From positions 1 through 64,000 of the forward strand of contig DDFY01000013.1 in assembly GCA_002337385.1 (NCBI GenBank): 64,000 nucleotides of DNA, in the 5' to 3' direction. The translations under genes were made by a program, and so were the position numbers. This DNA comes from Erythrobacter sp. UBA1916. GTDB lineage: Bacteria > Pseudomonadota > Alphaproteobacteria > Sphingomonadales > Sphingomonadaceae. Positions 9,524-17,027 of this stretch are shown here, piece after piece; positions within the stretch are counted from its first letter, which is position 1; every line of letters starts with the position of its first letter. The notes under the pieces were generated by a model that was not told the DNA's origin, made no database searches, and saw only the letters and a program-made list of their open reading frames with translations.

Positions 9524-9600
9524 TCGACACGGGGCGCTAACCCAATCCGTTCGCCCGCTTCGGGCAAGGCTATTCACTGTGCGAAAGGCAACAAGGTCCA

Positions 9601-10572
9601 ATGAACTCCAGGCCTCTGTCCGTTCTGTTCACCTCGGCCGGTCGGCGGGTTGAGCTGGTCAATTGCTTCACCGCCTCGGCGCAGCGGCTTGGCCTTCAGT
9701 TGACGACGCATGCATGCGATCTGAACCCTGATCTGAGCGCGGCATGTCAGGTCGCGTCAGAGAGGTTCGCGGTTCCGCGCTGCGATCACCCGGACTACGT
9801 GAGCACGCTCCTCGACTATTGCACCCGTCACCAGATCGATCTGCTGGTCCCCACGATTGACCCCGAGCTCTATCCACTGGCCTTGGCGCGGGATGACTTC
9901 AAAGCTGCCGGAACCAAGGTCCACGTAAGCGGGCCCGCCACGATCGAGATCGTGCGCGACAAGGCCCGGACGATGGAGGTTCTGCAAGATCATGGCGTGC
10001 CTGTGCCGCGAACGGTTCGCTTTGAAAGCGCGGCGGACTTCCCCGCAGACTGGGAATGGCCGACGATGATCAAGCCGTCGGCTGGCAGCGCAAGCCGGGG
10101 AATACGGATCGTCGACAATGCGGCCACGATCCCGGCCTCCTTCGATGAACCGATGATCGCGCAGCAATTGCTCAAAGGCGATGAGTACACGGTCAATATA
10201 TTCGTGGATGCGCAGGGAGAGCTGCGAACAGCCATCCCGCATCGGCGACTGGCGGTGCGTGCGGGAGAGGTTGAAAAGGGCGTGACGGTCCGAAAGGCGC
10301 AGATCGAGGACATTGCGGCAAAGCTTGCCAAGGCTCTGCCCGATGCCGAAGGCGTGCTGTGCTTCCAGCTGATCGATGATCCGGAACACGGCCCGTGCGT
10401 ATTCGAGATCAACGCGCGCTTTGGCGGTGGCTACCCGCTCGCCGACCGAGCCGGAGGACGCTTCGCCGAACGATTGCTGCATCAGCTGCGAAGCGAAGCC
10501 GAGTGGGCCGAGAGCGAGTGGAAAGAAGGCGTGATGATGCTTCGATACGACGCGGCGGTATTCCTTGATTGA
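9601..10572 (+). CDS. ATP-grasp domain protein (carbamoyl-phosphate-synthase-like)
   Basis: 323 residues. An N-terminal Rossmann-like segment (FTSAGRRVELVNCF) is followed by an ATP-grasp fold with IKPSAGSASRGI, the QQLLKGDEYTVNIFVD strand and the metal-binding FEINARFGGGYP block near residue 275. Enzymes of this shape ligate a carboxylate to an amine or similar nucleophile. In polysaccharide loci they often sit with a HAD phosphatase, as here, and are presumed to decorate a sugar. It overlaps the HAD gene by 8 bp. The substrate is unknown. Confidence 0.85.
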   Translation: MNSRPLSVLFTSAGRRVELVNCFTASAQRLGLQLTTHACDLNPDLSAACQVASERFAVPRCDHPDYVSTLLDYCTRHQIDLLVPTIDPELYPLALARDDFKAAGTKVHVSGPATIEIVRDKARTMEVLQDHGVPVPRTVRFESAADFPADWEWPTMIKPSAGSASRGIRIVDNAATIPASFDEPMIAQQLLKGDEYTVNIFVDAQGELRTAIPHRRLAVRAGEVEKGVTVRKAQIEDIAAKLAKALPDAEGVLCFQLIDDPEHGPCVFEINARFGGGYPLADRAGGRFAERLLHQLRSEAEWAESEWKEGVMMLRYDAAVFLD

Positions 10573-11254
10573 GATCGCAGCACAGGTCGTCGTTTTCGAT
10601 CTCGACGATACGCTCTATCTGGAACGAGACTTCGCCGAGAGTGGCTTTCGGTCGCTTGCGCGGCATTTCGGTGAGCGGATTGGGGGCGAGGGGTTCGCTG
10701 CCGAGTGCTGCGAACGGCTGGCTGAGGGCGCGAGGGGAAATATCTTCGATCTGGCGCTGTCGCGGAATGGGATCGAGCCTGCGCCTGAGCTGATCGCGGA
10801 ACTTGTGGCCCACTTTCGATCCCACGCCCCCGAGATCGATTTCTGCGAAGATGCCTCGCGCTTTCTGAGCCAGATGGGGCAGTTCCAGACCGGCCTGATT
10901 ACTGATGGGCCAATGGAAGCGCAGGCGGCGAAGATTCGCGCGCTTGGCTTGGGCAAGAGGCTGGATCACGTCATCATGACCGGGGAGTGGGGCAAGCAGT
11001 ATTCCAAGCCGCATCCCCGAGCCTTCGAACGGATCGAGAGCCTCACCGCGGCTTCCAAGGGTGGCATCGTCTACATCGCAGACAATGGGAAAAAGGACTT
11101 CATCGCGCCCCGCCAGCTTGGCTGGCAGTCGGTGCAAATCCTTCGTCCCGATCGCATCCATGCCGGCACCCCGGGCGGCCCCGAGCAAGCAGCCGATCAC
11201 GTGATTTCGTCGTTCGACGAACTCGCCATCAAACCGCTGACTGCTCAGGTCTGA
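10565..11254 (+). CDS. HAD-superfamily hydrolase
   Basis: 229 residues. Motif I is FDLDDTLYLE at residues 10-19, motif II is the LITDG strand, the motif III lysine lies in SKPHPRAFERI, and motif IV is represented by IADNGKKDF. It is therefore a probable phosphatase of the type-I cap subfamily. The chosen start is TTG 10565, inside the end of the ATP-grasp gene, because the first strand (AAQVVVFDLDD) would be lost with a later start. Pairing with the ATP-grasp gene suggests a joint sugar-modification step; this is inference. It is convergent with the ABC exporter gene of the lasso cluster. Confidence 0.88.
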   Translation: MIEIAAQVVVFDLDDTLYLERDFAESGFRSLARHFGERIGGEGFAAECCERLAEGARGNIFDLALSRNGIEPAPELIAELVAHFRSHAPEIDFCEDASRFLSQMGQFQTGLITDGPMEAQAAKIRALGLGKRLDHVIMTGEWGKQYSKPHPRAFERIESLTAASKGGIVYIADNGKKDFIAPRQLGWQSVQILRPDRIHAGTPGGPEQAADHVISSFDELAIKPLTAQV

Positions 11255-11269
11255 GCTGCCGGAAGCGGC

Positions 11270-13048
11270 CTAGCTTTCCGCACCTTCTCCGCGCAGCATG
11301 GCGGCTAGGCGGCTATGCGGATCGGCAGCAAGGGCGGCGAATGTCCCGCTTTCGACACAGCGGCCGTCTTCGATCGCGATCATGTCGTCGGCGAAGCGGA
11401 TCATCGAGGGGCGGTGGGCAACGGTCAGGATCGTGACCTTGCCGCGCATCGCGGCGATGTCGGCGGCGATCTTCTGCTGGTTCTCCCAGTCGAGCGCGCT
11501 GGTCGCCTCATCGAGGATCAGAAGCCTGGGATCGCGGAGCAGTGCGCGGGCCATGGCGATGCGCTGGCGTTCACCGCCTGAAAGCCGGGTGCCACGCTCG
11601 CCCACGATGGTCTGCAGACCGTCCGAGAGTTGCTCAACGAACGAGCGCGCCTTGGCCTGATCCAGCACCGACCACAGCAATTCGTCGCTGGCGTCGGGCA
11701 GGGCAATCCGCAGGTTGGCGGCGATGGTGTCATGCAGCAGGAAGGCTTCCTGCGGAACGAAGGCGACCGACCCGCGCCAGGCCCGGCGGTTCCTGTCGGT
11801 AATCTCCACCCCATCGACGGTCATCCTGCCGCTGGTCGGTCGCAGCAGGCCCATGATGAGATCGGCAATCGTGCTCTTCCCGCTTCCCGAGGGCCCGATC
11901 AAGGCGGTGATGCGGCCGCACTTGATCGTGAGGTTTATGTCGTCGAGCGCTGGCTTTGCTGCTCCCGGATAGCTCAGCGACAGTCCCTCGAGTCGAATCT
12001 CGTCGGTGAATGAGGGTGCTGCTTCGCCCTCTTCCCCTTTCGGCTCGGCAGCCTTCGCAAGGGCTGCATCCTGTTCGCTGAAGTGCTCGAATGCGGGGAG
12101 GTTGGAAAGCAGCTGCTGGATCGAGTCCTGTATGGCCCCGAAGCGCGGAGCCAGGCGGAGAAAGATCAGCAGCAGGACAACAAGCCGCCCAAAATCGAGC
12201 TGCGCCACTTCGACCGCGACCCATATGAAGGCCGCCGCCGCGATAGCGCTCATGACCTGGAAGCTGAACGTTCCGAGTGTGCTGATCCCGGCATAGCGGA
12301 GCGTTGATTGCCGGATCAGGGTCAACCTTTGCCAGAACCGCTCCGCATAGGCATCTTCGACGAGGAACGATTTGGCCACCCGGATGCCGGTGAGAAATTC
12401 GAGCAAGGTCCGGCTCTGCTCGCGAAACATGTAGCCGACATCCTGCCCGAACTGCGTCGCCCGGCGCCGGATCGGATACAGTGCGGCAAACATCACAAGG
12501 CCGATGGCGGCGGCGAACAGGGCCATCTGCCACGATACCAGCAAGGCCATGGTCAGATAGGTCATCAGCAGGATCAGGGCCTGGAACAGGCTCGTCAGGT
12601 TCGATGCCGCGACCTGCACGCGGCCGGTCTCGACCGTGAGCATGTTGTTGAGGTCCGATACTCTCGTCTGCTGCAAGACCTCCCACTGCGCGTTGCCGGC
12701 GCTGACGAAAAAGCCCTGCCGCAAGCGGTCGATGGCGTGATGCATCACCTTGGTCAGGTACAGGGTCTTCGTTCGGATGAGTGCGCCTTGCACAGTGATC
12801 AGCAGGACAAAGCCCACCAGCAGCAATCCCAGACTCGGGTGGAAGCGCTGCATGAGATCGCCGATGACCGGAATATCGATTGTCTGTCCGGAGTCTCCGG
12901 CGTCAATCGTGGCGATCAGCGGTATCAGCAGGAACAGCGAAACGCCTTCGGTCAGGCTTGCCAGCACGTTGAGCGCCAGGGCAATGCCGATCCGCCCATT
13001 GGTCAGCCGCCAGAGAAAGGCGATAAATTTGCGCAGGCTTGCGATCAT
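11270..13048 (-). CDS. ABC exporter, permease-ATPase fusion (lasso peptide D protein)
   Basis: 592 residues. Six membrane helices occupy residues 1-310. The nucleotide-binding domain has Walker A GPSGSGKST near 390, the LSGGERQR signature near 495, Walker B LLILDEATSALD and the switch His in TVAHRP. It belongs to the MsbA/McjD half-transporter type, which works as a homodimer and exports lipids or peptides. Its start overlaps the end of the kinase gene by 4 bp, and it is the last gene of the lasso cluster. Export of, and immunity to, the lasso peptide is the natural reading. A role in lipid or polysaccharide export cannot be excluded, given the surrounding locus. Confidence 0.9.
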   Translation of the reverse strand: MIASLRKFIAFLWRLTNGRIGIALALNVLASLTEGVSLFLLIPLIATIDAGDSGQTIDIPVIGDLMQRFHPSLGLLLVGFVLLITVQGALIRTKTLYLTKVMHHAIDRLRQGFFVSAGNAQWEVLQQTRVSDLNNMLTVETGRVQVAASNLTSLFQALILLMTYLTMALLVSWQMALFAAAIGLVMFAALYPIRRRATQFGQDVGYMFREQSRTLLEFLTGIRVAKSFLVEDAYAERFWQRLTLIRQSTLRYAGISTLGTFSFQVMSAIAAAAFIWVAVEVAQLDFGRLVVLLLIFLRLAPRFGAIQDSIQQLLSNLPAFEHFSEQDAALAKAAEPKGEEGEAAPSFTDEIRLEGLSLSYPGAAKPALDDINLTIKCGRITALIGPSGSGKSTIADLIMGLLRPTSGRMTVDGVEITDRNRRAWRGSVAFVPQEAFLLHDTIAANLRIALPDASDELLWSVLDQAKARSFVEQLSDGLQTIVGERGTRLSGGERQRIAMARALLRDPRLLILDEATSALDWENQQKIAADIAAMRGKVTILTVAHRPSMIRFADDMIAIEDGRCVESGTFAALAADPHSRLAAMLRGEGAES

Positions 13049-13974
13049 GGCTCGATCCGATCGAGCGCGGACACGACCAGCTCTACCGTCTCATGCAGAC
13101 GGGCAAGATCGTCCGGGATCTGCAGCCGTGCGACTTGCGCCTTGTCTGCCAGCGTGGCGCAGGCCCTGAAATGCCGCGCCTTCTCCTCCTGCGACCATGG
13201 CGCGTCGGAGAACCGGGGCATGTAGCTGAAGCGGTTGATCGCCGCGATCGCGGCAGGGGTGTCGAAGGCAAAGAGCCCCGGATCGCTTCCGCCGCGGTCG
13301 AGCGTCACGAGGCAGTCGAGGCTAGCCGCCTCGGTGCGCATTGCGGCCAGCTTGTGCTGTCGCTTGGAAAAGCCTTCGTAGACGAGCGGCAGGGCCTCTG
13401 CCCCATCGACCTGAATGCTTGCGGCGGCGTCGTCGGCCAGCTTGAGTTGCGGAAAGGCCGGGTGGCACACCGGATTGCGATGATCGTCAAAGGTGATCGC
13501 AAGCAAGTCGTCGGTGATGAGGGGATAGCCCGCGCGAATGAAAGCCGCCGCCGTGGTCGATTTGCCCGCCAGCTTGTCGCCCATCAGCGCAATCGTCTTG
13601 CCGTTGATGTCGATGGCGCTGGCGTGGATGACGAAGAATTCCCGCCAGTTCAGCATCCAGGCCATGATCGGGCCAAGGATCGGGAAGGCGACATAGGATT
13701 CGGGCACGCCCGGGTATCTCTCGACCCAGACCGTCGCCTTGTCGACCAGCCGGAAGGCGGCCACATCGGGCCATGCCATCACCACGCCTGCCGGGTCGTG
13801 ATAGTCCATCACGATCCCCTCTTCGCGCCGGGGCAGCTCGCGCCCGATTGCATGTTCGAGAAAGCGGATGTCGGGCACAGCGCCCGGAGCGGCCGGGCGC
13901 AGTTCCTTGAGGGGGATGTCGCTTTCGATCACAAGGCCGAAAGCCTCGTAGAGCCTCCTGCTTTGCTCAGACAT
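13045..13974 (-). CDS. HPr-kinase-like enzyme, probable lasso precursor serine kinase (PadeK type)
   Basis: 309 residues from ATG 13974, which overlaps the cyclase stop by 8 bp. The core is an HPr-kinase/PEPCK-like P-loop: HASAIDINGKTIAL, then MGDKLAGKSTTAA with Walker A near residues 153-161, then ITDDLLAI (the acidic pair). It lacks the N-terminal DRTGG domain of true HprK. Stand-alone enzymes of this kind in lasso clusters (PadeK, ThcoK) phosphorylate the C-terminal serine of the precursor, and the precursor in this cluster ends in Ser. No HPr or PTS gene is nearby. The assignment rests on the P-loop, position and substrate match. Confidence 0.82.
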   Translation of the reverse strand: MSEQSRRLYEAFGLVIESDIPLKELRPAAPGAVPDIRFLEHAIGRELPRREEGIVMDYHDPAGVVMAWPDVAAFRLVDKATVWVERYPGVPESYVAFPILGPIMAWMLNWREFFVIHASAIDINGKTIALMGDKLAGKSTTAAAFIRAGYPLITDDLLAITFDDHRNPVCHPAFPQLKLADDAAASIQVDGAEALPLVYEGFSKRQHKLAAMRTEAASLDCLVTLDRGGSDPGLFAFDTPAAIAAINRFSYMPRFSDAPWSQEEKARHFRACATLADKAQVARLQIPDDLARLHETVELVVSALDRIEP

Positions 13975-15802
13975 CGCCCTCAACTCCAATCGGTTGCAGC
14001 TTCGGCGCCAGGTTCGCACGCCGGTCGCTGCCCAGCCACATGGCCAGCACCGCAACGCGCCATAGCGCGCGGGCATCGGCGGAGGGGATCGATGACCCCT
14101 CGTGTGTTACTTTGGACCAGATATGGTCAAACCATTGCCGGTTGACGAGGCCTTTCAGGTCGCTGTTGGACGATGACACGAGATCGCGAAGCTTCGGGCT
14201 GCGCTCGATCAGGCCGATCTGGAAGTCGTTCGTGAAGTCGTTCTTGTCGCGCCGCCAGGTGACGCAGTCGGGCACGCGGCCTGCCATCGCCTTTCGCAGC
14301 ACGTAGCGGGTATATCCGTCGCGCAGCTTCCAGTCCGACGGCAGGCTGACCGAGAATTCGAGCAGGTCCCGGTCGAAGAACGGCAGCCGGGTTTCCACGC
14401 CATGGTGCCGCCCGCTCAGAACGAGTGTCTCAAGGGCATGCACCTGCAATGGTGCGTCTATGGCGCTGATTTGCAGATCGCGCTCCGTATGCGCCGGGTT
14501 CGAGCGTAGCGACCGGGGCGGCTGGCCTGTGGAATGATGCAGGAGCAACTCGTCGCTGCGCAGCTCGGTTTTCGCCTCAGAAGCCGGGGCCGATCGGTGG
14601 CGCAGTCGTTTCCATTGCCGGTCCAGCCAGCGTCGTTCGGGCCGGTGGAACAGGTATTGGTCGAAGACCTTCCACCGCGGCATGGACGAGAGGTGGGCCG
14701 CGCCTTCCGCTTCCTTCCAAAGGTGCCGCCAGTGCCCAAGCTGGGCCAGCTCGTTCAACCTGCCGGCCCCATAGCTGACGACTTCGTCGCCGCCGTGGCC
14801 ATTGAGCAGCGATGTGCACCCCAACTCCGTCGCCATAGGCAACAGGCGATTGGATACCGACAGGCCATATCCCAGGCACGGTCCGTCGAGCGCCGGAATG
14901 TACAGTTCCAGGTTTGCCAGGGGATCATGTTTCTCGCTCGGCAAGCCGTGGTGATCCATGGGGAAATGCTCGCGCATGGCATCGATATATTTGCCGTCAG
15001 CCCAGCCGTCGTTGCCGCGAAAGGTCATCGACAGCGATGGCACCTTGGTCATGTCGTCGCTGGCTTGTGCAAAGGACGCGAGGATCGCGGAGGAATCCAG
15101 CCCGCCGCTCAACAGAACTCCCGGCCTGTCGGATCCGGCGGTGCTGGCAGCGACGGACCTGTCCAGCAAGTCTCGAAAGTGCTCAGCCGCATCGTCGCGG
15201 GCAGGACGCGGCTCGACCCTGTCGACCTTCCAGTAAGGTTCGATCTGTTCGCCCGACTGCGAAATCTGCATCCAGTGTCCGGGCGCCAGCCGCGCGACGT
15301 TTGCGTAGAAGGTTTCATCCTTGCCGAGGCAAAGGCCCTCGAGAAAGCTCGAAACCGTGGTCAGATTGATGGGGTCGGTGCCGTCACCCAGCGAACGCGC
15401 AACGCCGGGAGAGGATGAGATGCCGAGGCCGTCCAGGGTCTTTGTATAGAAAAGCGGTTCGACCCCAGCGAAGTCGCGCGCGACGTAGAGCTCGTTGCTT
15501 TTGATTTCGAGGATTGCGAAGGCGAATGGCCCGCGCAAGCGATCGGCCAGCCCTGTCTTCCACCTGTGCCATCCCGCAGCGAGGATTTCCTCGGGCGGTG
15601 TGCCCGATTGCAAGCCGAGGGCGCGCGTTAGATCCGGCGCATTGTCTGCTCGCCAGGAGCCCGCCAGCTGGAGCGAGCCGGAGCTGTCCAGGGCGGCGAA
15701 GACGGGGCTTGTGGCGGGAGTGCCTTGCGGAGTCTCCTGGCGCAGTGGTGCGAAGGCCAGCATCCTTCGCGAGCGGGACCAGGCAAGAGCGAAGCCGGGC
15801 AT
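13967..15802 (-). CDS. Lasso peptide macrolactam synthetase (C protein, asparagine-synthetase-like)
   Basis: 611 residues. An N-terminal class-II glutamine-amidotransferase-like domain (residues 1-190) has no Cys at position 2, so it should not hydrolyse glutamine, as in lasso cyclases. The C-terminal synthetase domain has the ATP pyrophosphatase loop VLLSGGLDSSA near 225, followed by GHGGDEVVSYG and ETRLPFFDRDL. It would adenylate the Asp side chain of the core and close the ring onto Gly1. The start lies one base after the B2 stop and the end overlaps the kinase gene, so B2, C and the kinase are translationally linked. Confidence 0.93.
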   Translation of the reverse strand: MPGFALAWSRSRRMLAFAPLRQETPQGTPATSPVFAALDSSGSLQLAGSWRADNAPDLTRALGLQSGTPPEEILAAGWHRWKTGLADRLRGPFAFAILEIKSNELYVARDFAGVEPLFYTKTLDGLGISSSPGVARSLGDGTDPINLTTVSSFLEGLCLGKDETFYANVARLAPGHWMQISQSGEQIEPYWKVDRVEPRPARDDAAEHFRDLLDRSVAASTAGSDRPGVLLSGGLDSSAILASFAQASDDMTKVPSLSMTFRGNDGWADGKYIDAMREHFPMDHHGLPSEKHDPLANLELYIPALDGPCLGYGLSVSNRLLPMATELGCTSLLNGHGGDEVVSYGAGRLNELAQLGHWRHLWKEAEGAAHLSSMPRWKVFDQYLFHRPERRWLDRQWKRLRHRSAPASEAKTELRSDELLLHHSTGQPPRSLRSNPAHTERDLQISAIDAPLQVHALETLVLSGRHHGVETRLPFFDRDLLEFSVSLPSDWKLRDGYTRYVLRKAMAGRVPDCVTWRRDKNDFTNDFQIGLIERSPKLRDLVSSSNSDLKGLVNRQWFDHIWSKVTHEGSSIPSADARALWRVAVLAMWLGSDRRANLAPKLQPIGVEGDV

Positions 15803-15803
15803 T

Positions 15804-16226
15804 TCAGGACGGGTTCAAGTCGACCATCTTGGTAAAGGCGGCGAGGTCTCTCTCGTTGCCCCCGAGCAAGACAACGCCGTCGTGAAGTAACCAGGCGTGG
15901 GCCCCCACCTTGCCATTCTCGGTGGTCTGCACGCCAACGCGGATGGTCGAGGCCATGCCTTGCTGGCCAAGCAGATATTGCAGGCTGAGTGCCTGGGTGA
16001 GGCAATGTGCGAAGGGAACGATGCGGGCGGTGTTCTTGACCGCCCAGGCCAGAGTGTACGGCTCGCGGACTGGCCCGGAAGGGGCGGGCTTGACGGTGAT
16101 GAACTGCGCGATACGCCGATGCTTCATCACAAGCAGGGCCAGGCGAAAGATTATGACCGTGGCCAGCGCCCTGCAAAGCAAACCGAAATGTCTGGAGCCC
16201 AAGACGAAAACGCGCCGCGCATTCAT
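15804..16226 (-). CDS. Lasso peptide B2 leader peptidase (transglutaminase-like)
   Basis: 140 residues. The transglutaminase-like catalytic block has the nucleophile in PFAHCLTQALSLQYLL (Cys near residue 74) and the histidine in GAHAWLLHDG (near 110), followed by an acidic residue, matching PF13471-type lasso proteases. It cuts the precursor after Thr(-2)-x(-1). It is a stand-alone peptidase; the leader-binding function is carried by the adjacent B1 gene, whose stop directly abuts this start. The length (about 140) is normal for split B2 proteins. Confidence 0.92.
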   Translation of the reverse strand: MNARRVFVLGSRHFGLLCRALATVIIFRLALLVMKHRRIAQFITVKPAPSGPVREPYTLAWAVKNTARIVPFAHCLTQALSLQYLLGQQGMASTIRVGVQTTENGKVGAHAWLLHDGVVLLGGNERDLAAFTKMVDLNPS

Positions 16227-16514
16227 CTATGCTTGATCCGTGACCAGCTTCGCCATTGCAAGTTCTTGGAGAACGTTCTGAACGTCAGGCAGGCAAACGG
16301 CTTTCTCAACGTCGTAGACCTGAATGAGCTCGTCGGCCAGCATCTCGGCAGTCATTGGCCGATCACCGAGCTTTTCCCAGATGAAACTGGCGGTGCCGTT
16401 CAATTTGAAATAGGTGCTCGTATTCAGGTCGAGCAAGGCGCTTCCGTCGTCCAGATCGCAGACGACAAGATCCTCGCAGCGACGATACATAGCGCTTGGA
16501 TCCCCTGACTGCAT
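16227..16514 (-). CDS. Lasso peptide B1 / PqqD-family leader-recognition protein
   Basis: 95 residues with the PqqD/RRE pattern: LVVCDLDDGSALLDLNTSTY (beta hairpin), FKLNGTASFIWEKL (helix), then a VYDV...DVQNVLQELAMAKLV helical end. Such RiPP recognition elements bind the leader Tyr-x-x-Pro segment and deliver the precursor to B2 and C. ATG 16514 is used; ATG 16490 (MYRRCEDL) is an equally plausible start. It is separated from the precursor gene by a strong terminator hairpin, so its expression should be lower than that of the precursor. Confidence 0.9.
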   Translation of the reverse strand: MQSGDPSAMYRRCEDLVVCDLDDGSALLDLNTSTYFKLNGTASFIWEKLGDRPMTAEMLADELIQVYDVEKAVCLPDVQNVLQELAMAKLVTDQA

Positions 16515-16574
16515 GGACGTGCTCTATCTTGAACGTCCTAATGGCACAAGAGTTTGGCTTATATTGCCAAGACC

Positions 16575-16602
16575 AAAAAAAACGGCCGCCGAGGCGGCCG
16601 TT
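16575..16602 (-). terminator. Intrinsic terminator/attenuator between lasso precursor and B1
   Basis: On the minus strand, AACGGCCGCC and GGCGGCCGTT form a perfect 10-bp GC-rich stem closed by a very short loop and followed directly by a run of T residues. It lies 19 bases after the precursor stop, the expected place for a signal that lets precursor mRNA exceed processing-enzyme mRNA. Confidence 0.88.
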
Positions 16603-16620
16603 CTTCTCGGTTTCCCGACC

Positions 16621-16761
16621 TTACGAGAAGGTCAGATCGCCCTTCGGCGTGTCCAGCGGGAACACGGCATCGGTGAACTCACCGGCCGAGCCGCCCTTGG
16701 TCATTGCTTCGAACGAGCCAAGCTTTTCGAACTTGGGCGCTTCATAAGTCTTCTTCGCCAT
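16621..16761 (-). CDS. Lasso peptide precursor (A)
   Basis: 46-residue ORF with GGAG seven bases before ATG. The leader is MAKKTYEAPKFEKLGSFEAM plus Thr-Lys. It has Tyr at -17, Pro at -14, Phe at -12, Gly at -8 and Thr at -2, the spacing of the proteobacterial lasso leader motif (YxxPxLxxxGxxxxxT). The 24-residue core starts GGSAGEFTD, so Gly1 and Asp9 can form a nine-membered ring. The tail is AVFPLDTPKGDLTFS. The C-terminal Ser suits the cluster's kinase. Bulky plug candidates are Phe12, Lys18 and Phe23. Standard length filters would easily miss this gene. Confidence 0.92.
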   Translation of the reverse strand: MAKKTYEAPKFEKLGSFEAMTKGGSAGEFTDAVFPLDTPKGDLTFS

Positions 16762-16922
16762 AAGGGATCTCCATAAACTGTGCTAAACATCAAGAGGTTG
16801 TTTGCGACCGTCTCAAGCGAACGGGTATTGGGTGCAAATGTCCGTATCGTCTCTCGACCTCACTCTCATAAGGTTAACGTCTTGGCAACGATATTTTGAT
16901 GCGCTGCAGCAAGAGTGTTAAA

Positions 16923-17027
16923 ATGGGACAGTCTCAGGCCGGAAGTTACGGCATCGCTGAAGGCCATGTTGGCCTTGGTTTTCAAGCTGAAATGCCCGGT
17001 GTGGGTTGGGAGCAACAGGTCAGATGA
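16923..17027 (+). CDS. Possible 34-residue leader ORF coupled to the nucleotidyltransferase gene
   Basis: ATG 16923 opens a 34-codon frame (MGQSQAGSYGIAEGH... ending GWEQQVR). Its TGA overlaps the nucleotidyltransferase ATG at 17024 (ATGA). An AAGAG lies upstream of it. The product has no lasso leader motif and no recognised domain. Coupling geometry is the only support, so it may be chance. Confidence 0.3.
   Translation: MGQSQAGSYGIAEGHVGLGFQAEMPGVGWEQQVR

Noticed and set aside
11270..13048. ABC exporter as a plain lipid A flippase (MsbA)
   Set aside because: The overlap with the kinase gene and position at the end of the lasso operon favour the peptide exporter role, though the fold alone cannot decide.
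16621..16761. Glu6 as the ring-closing residue of the lasso core
   Set aside because: It would give a six-residue ring; known lasso rings have 7-9 residues and Asp9 fits.
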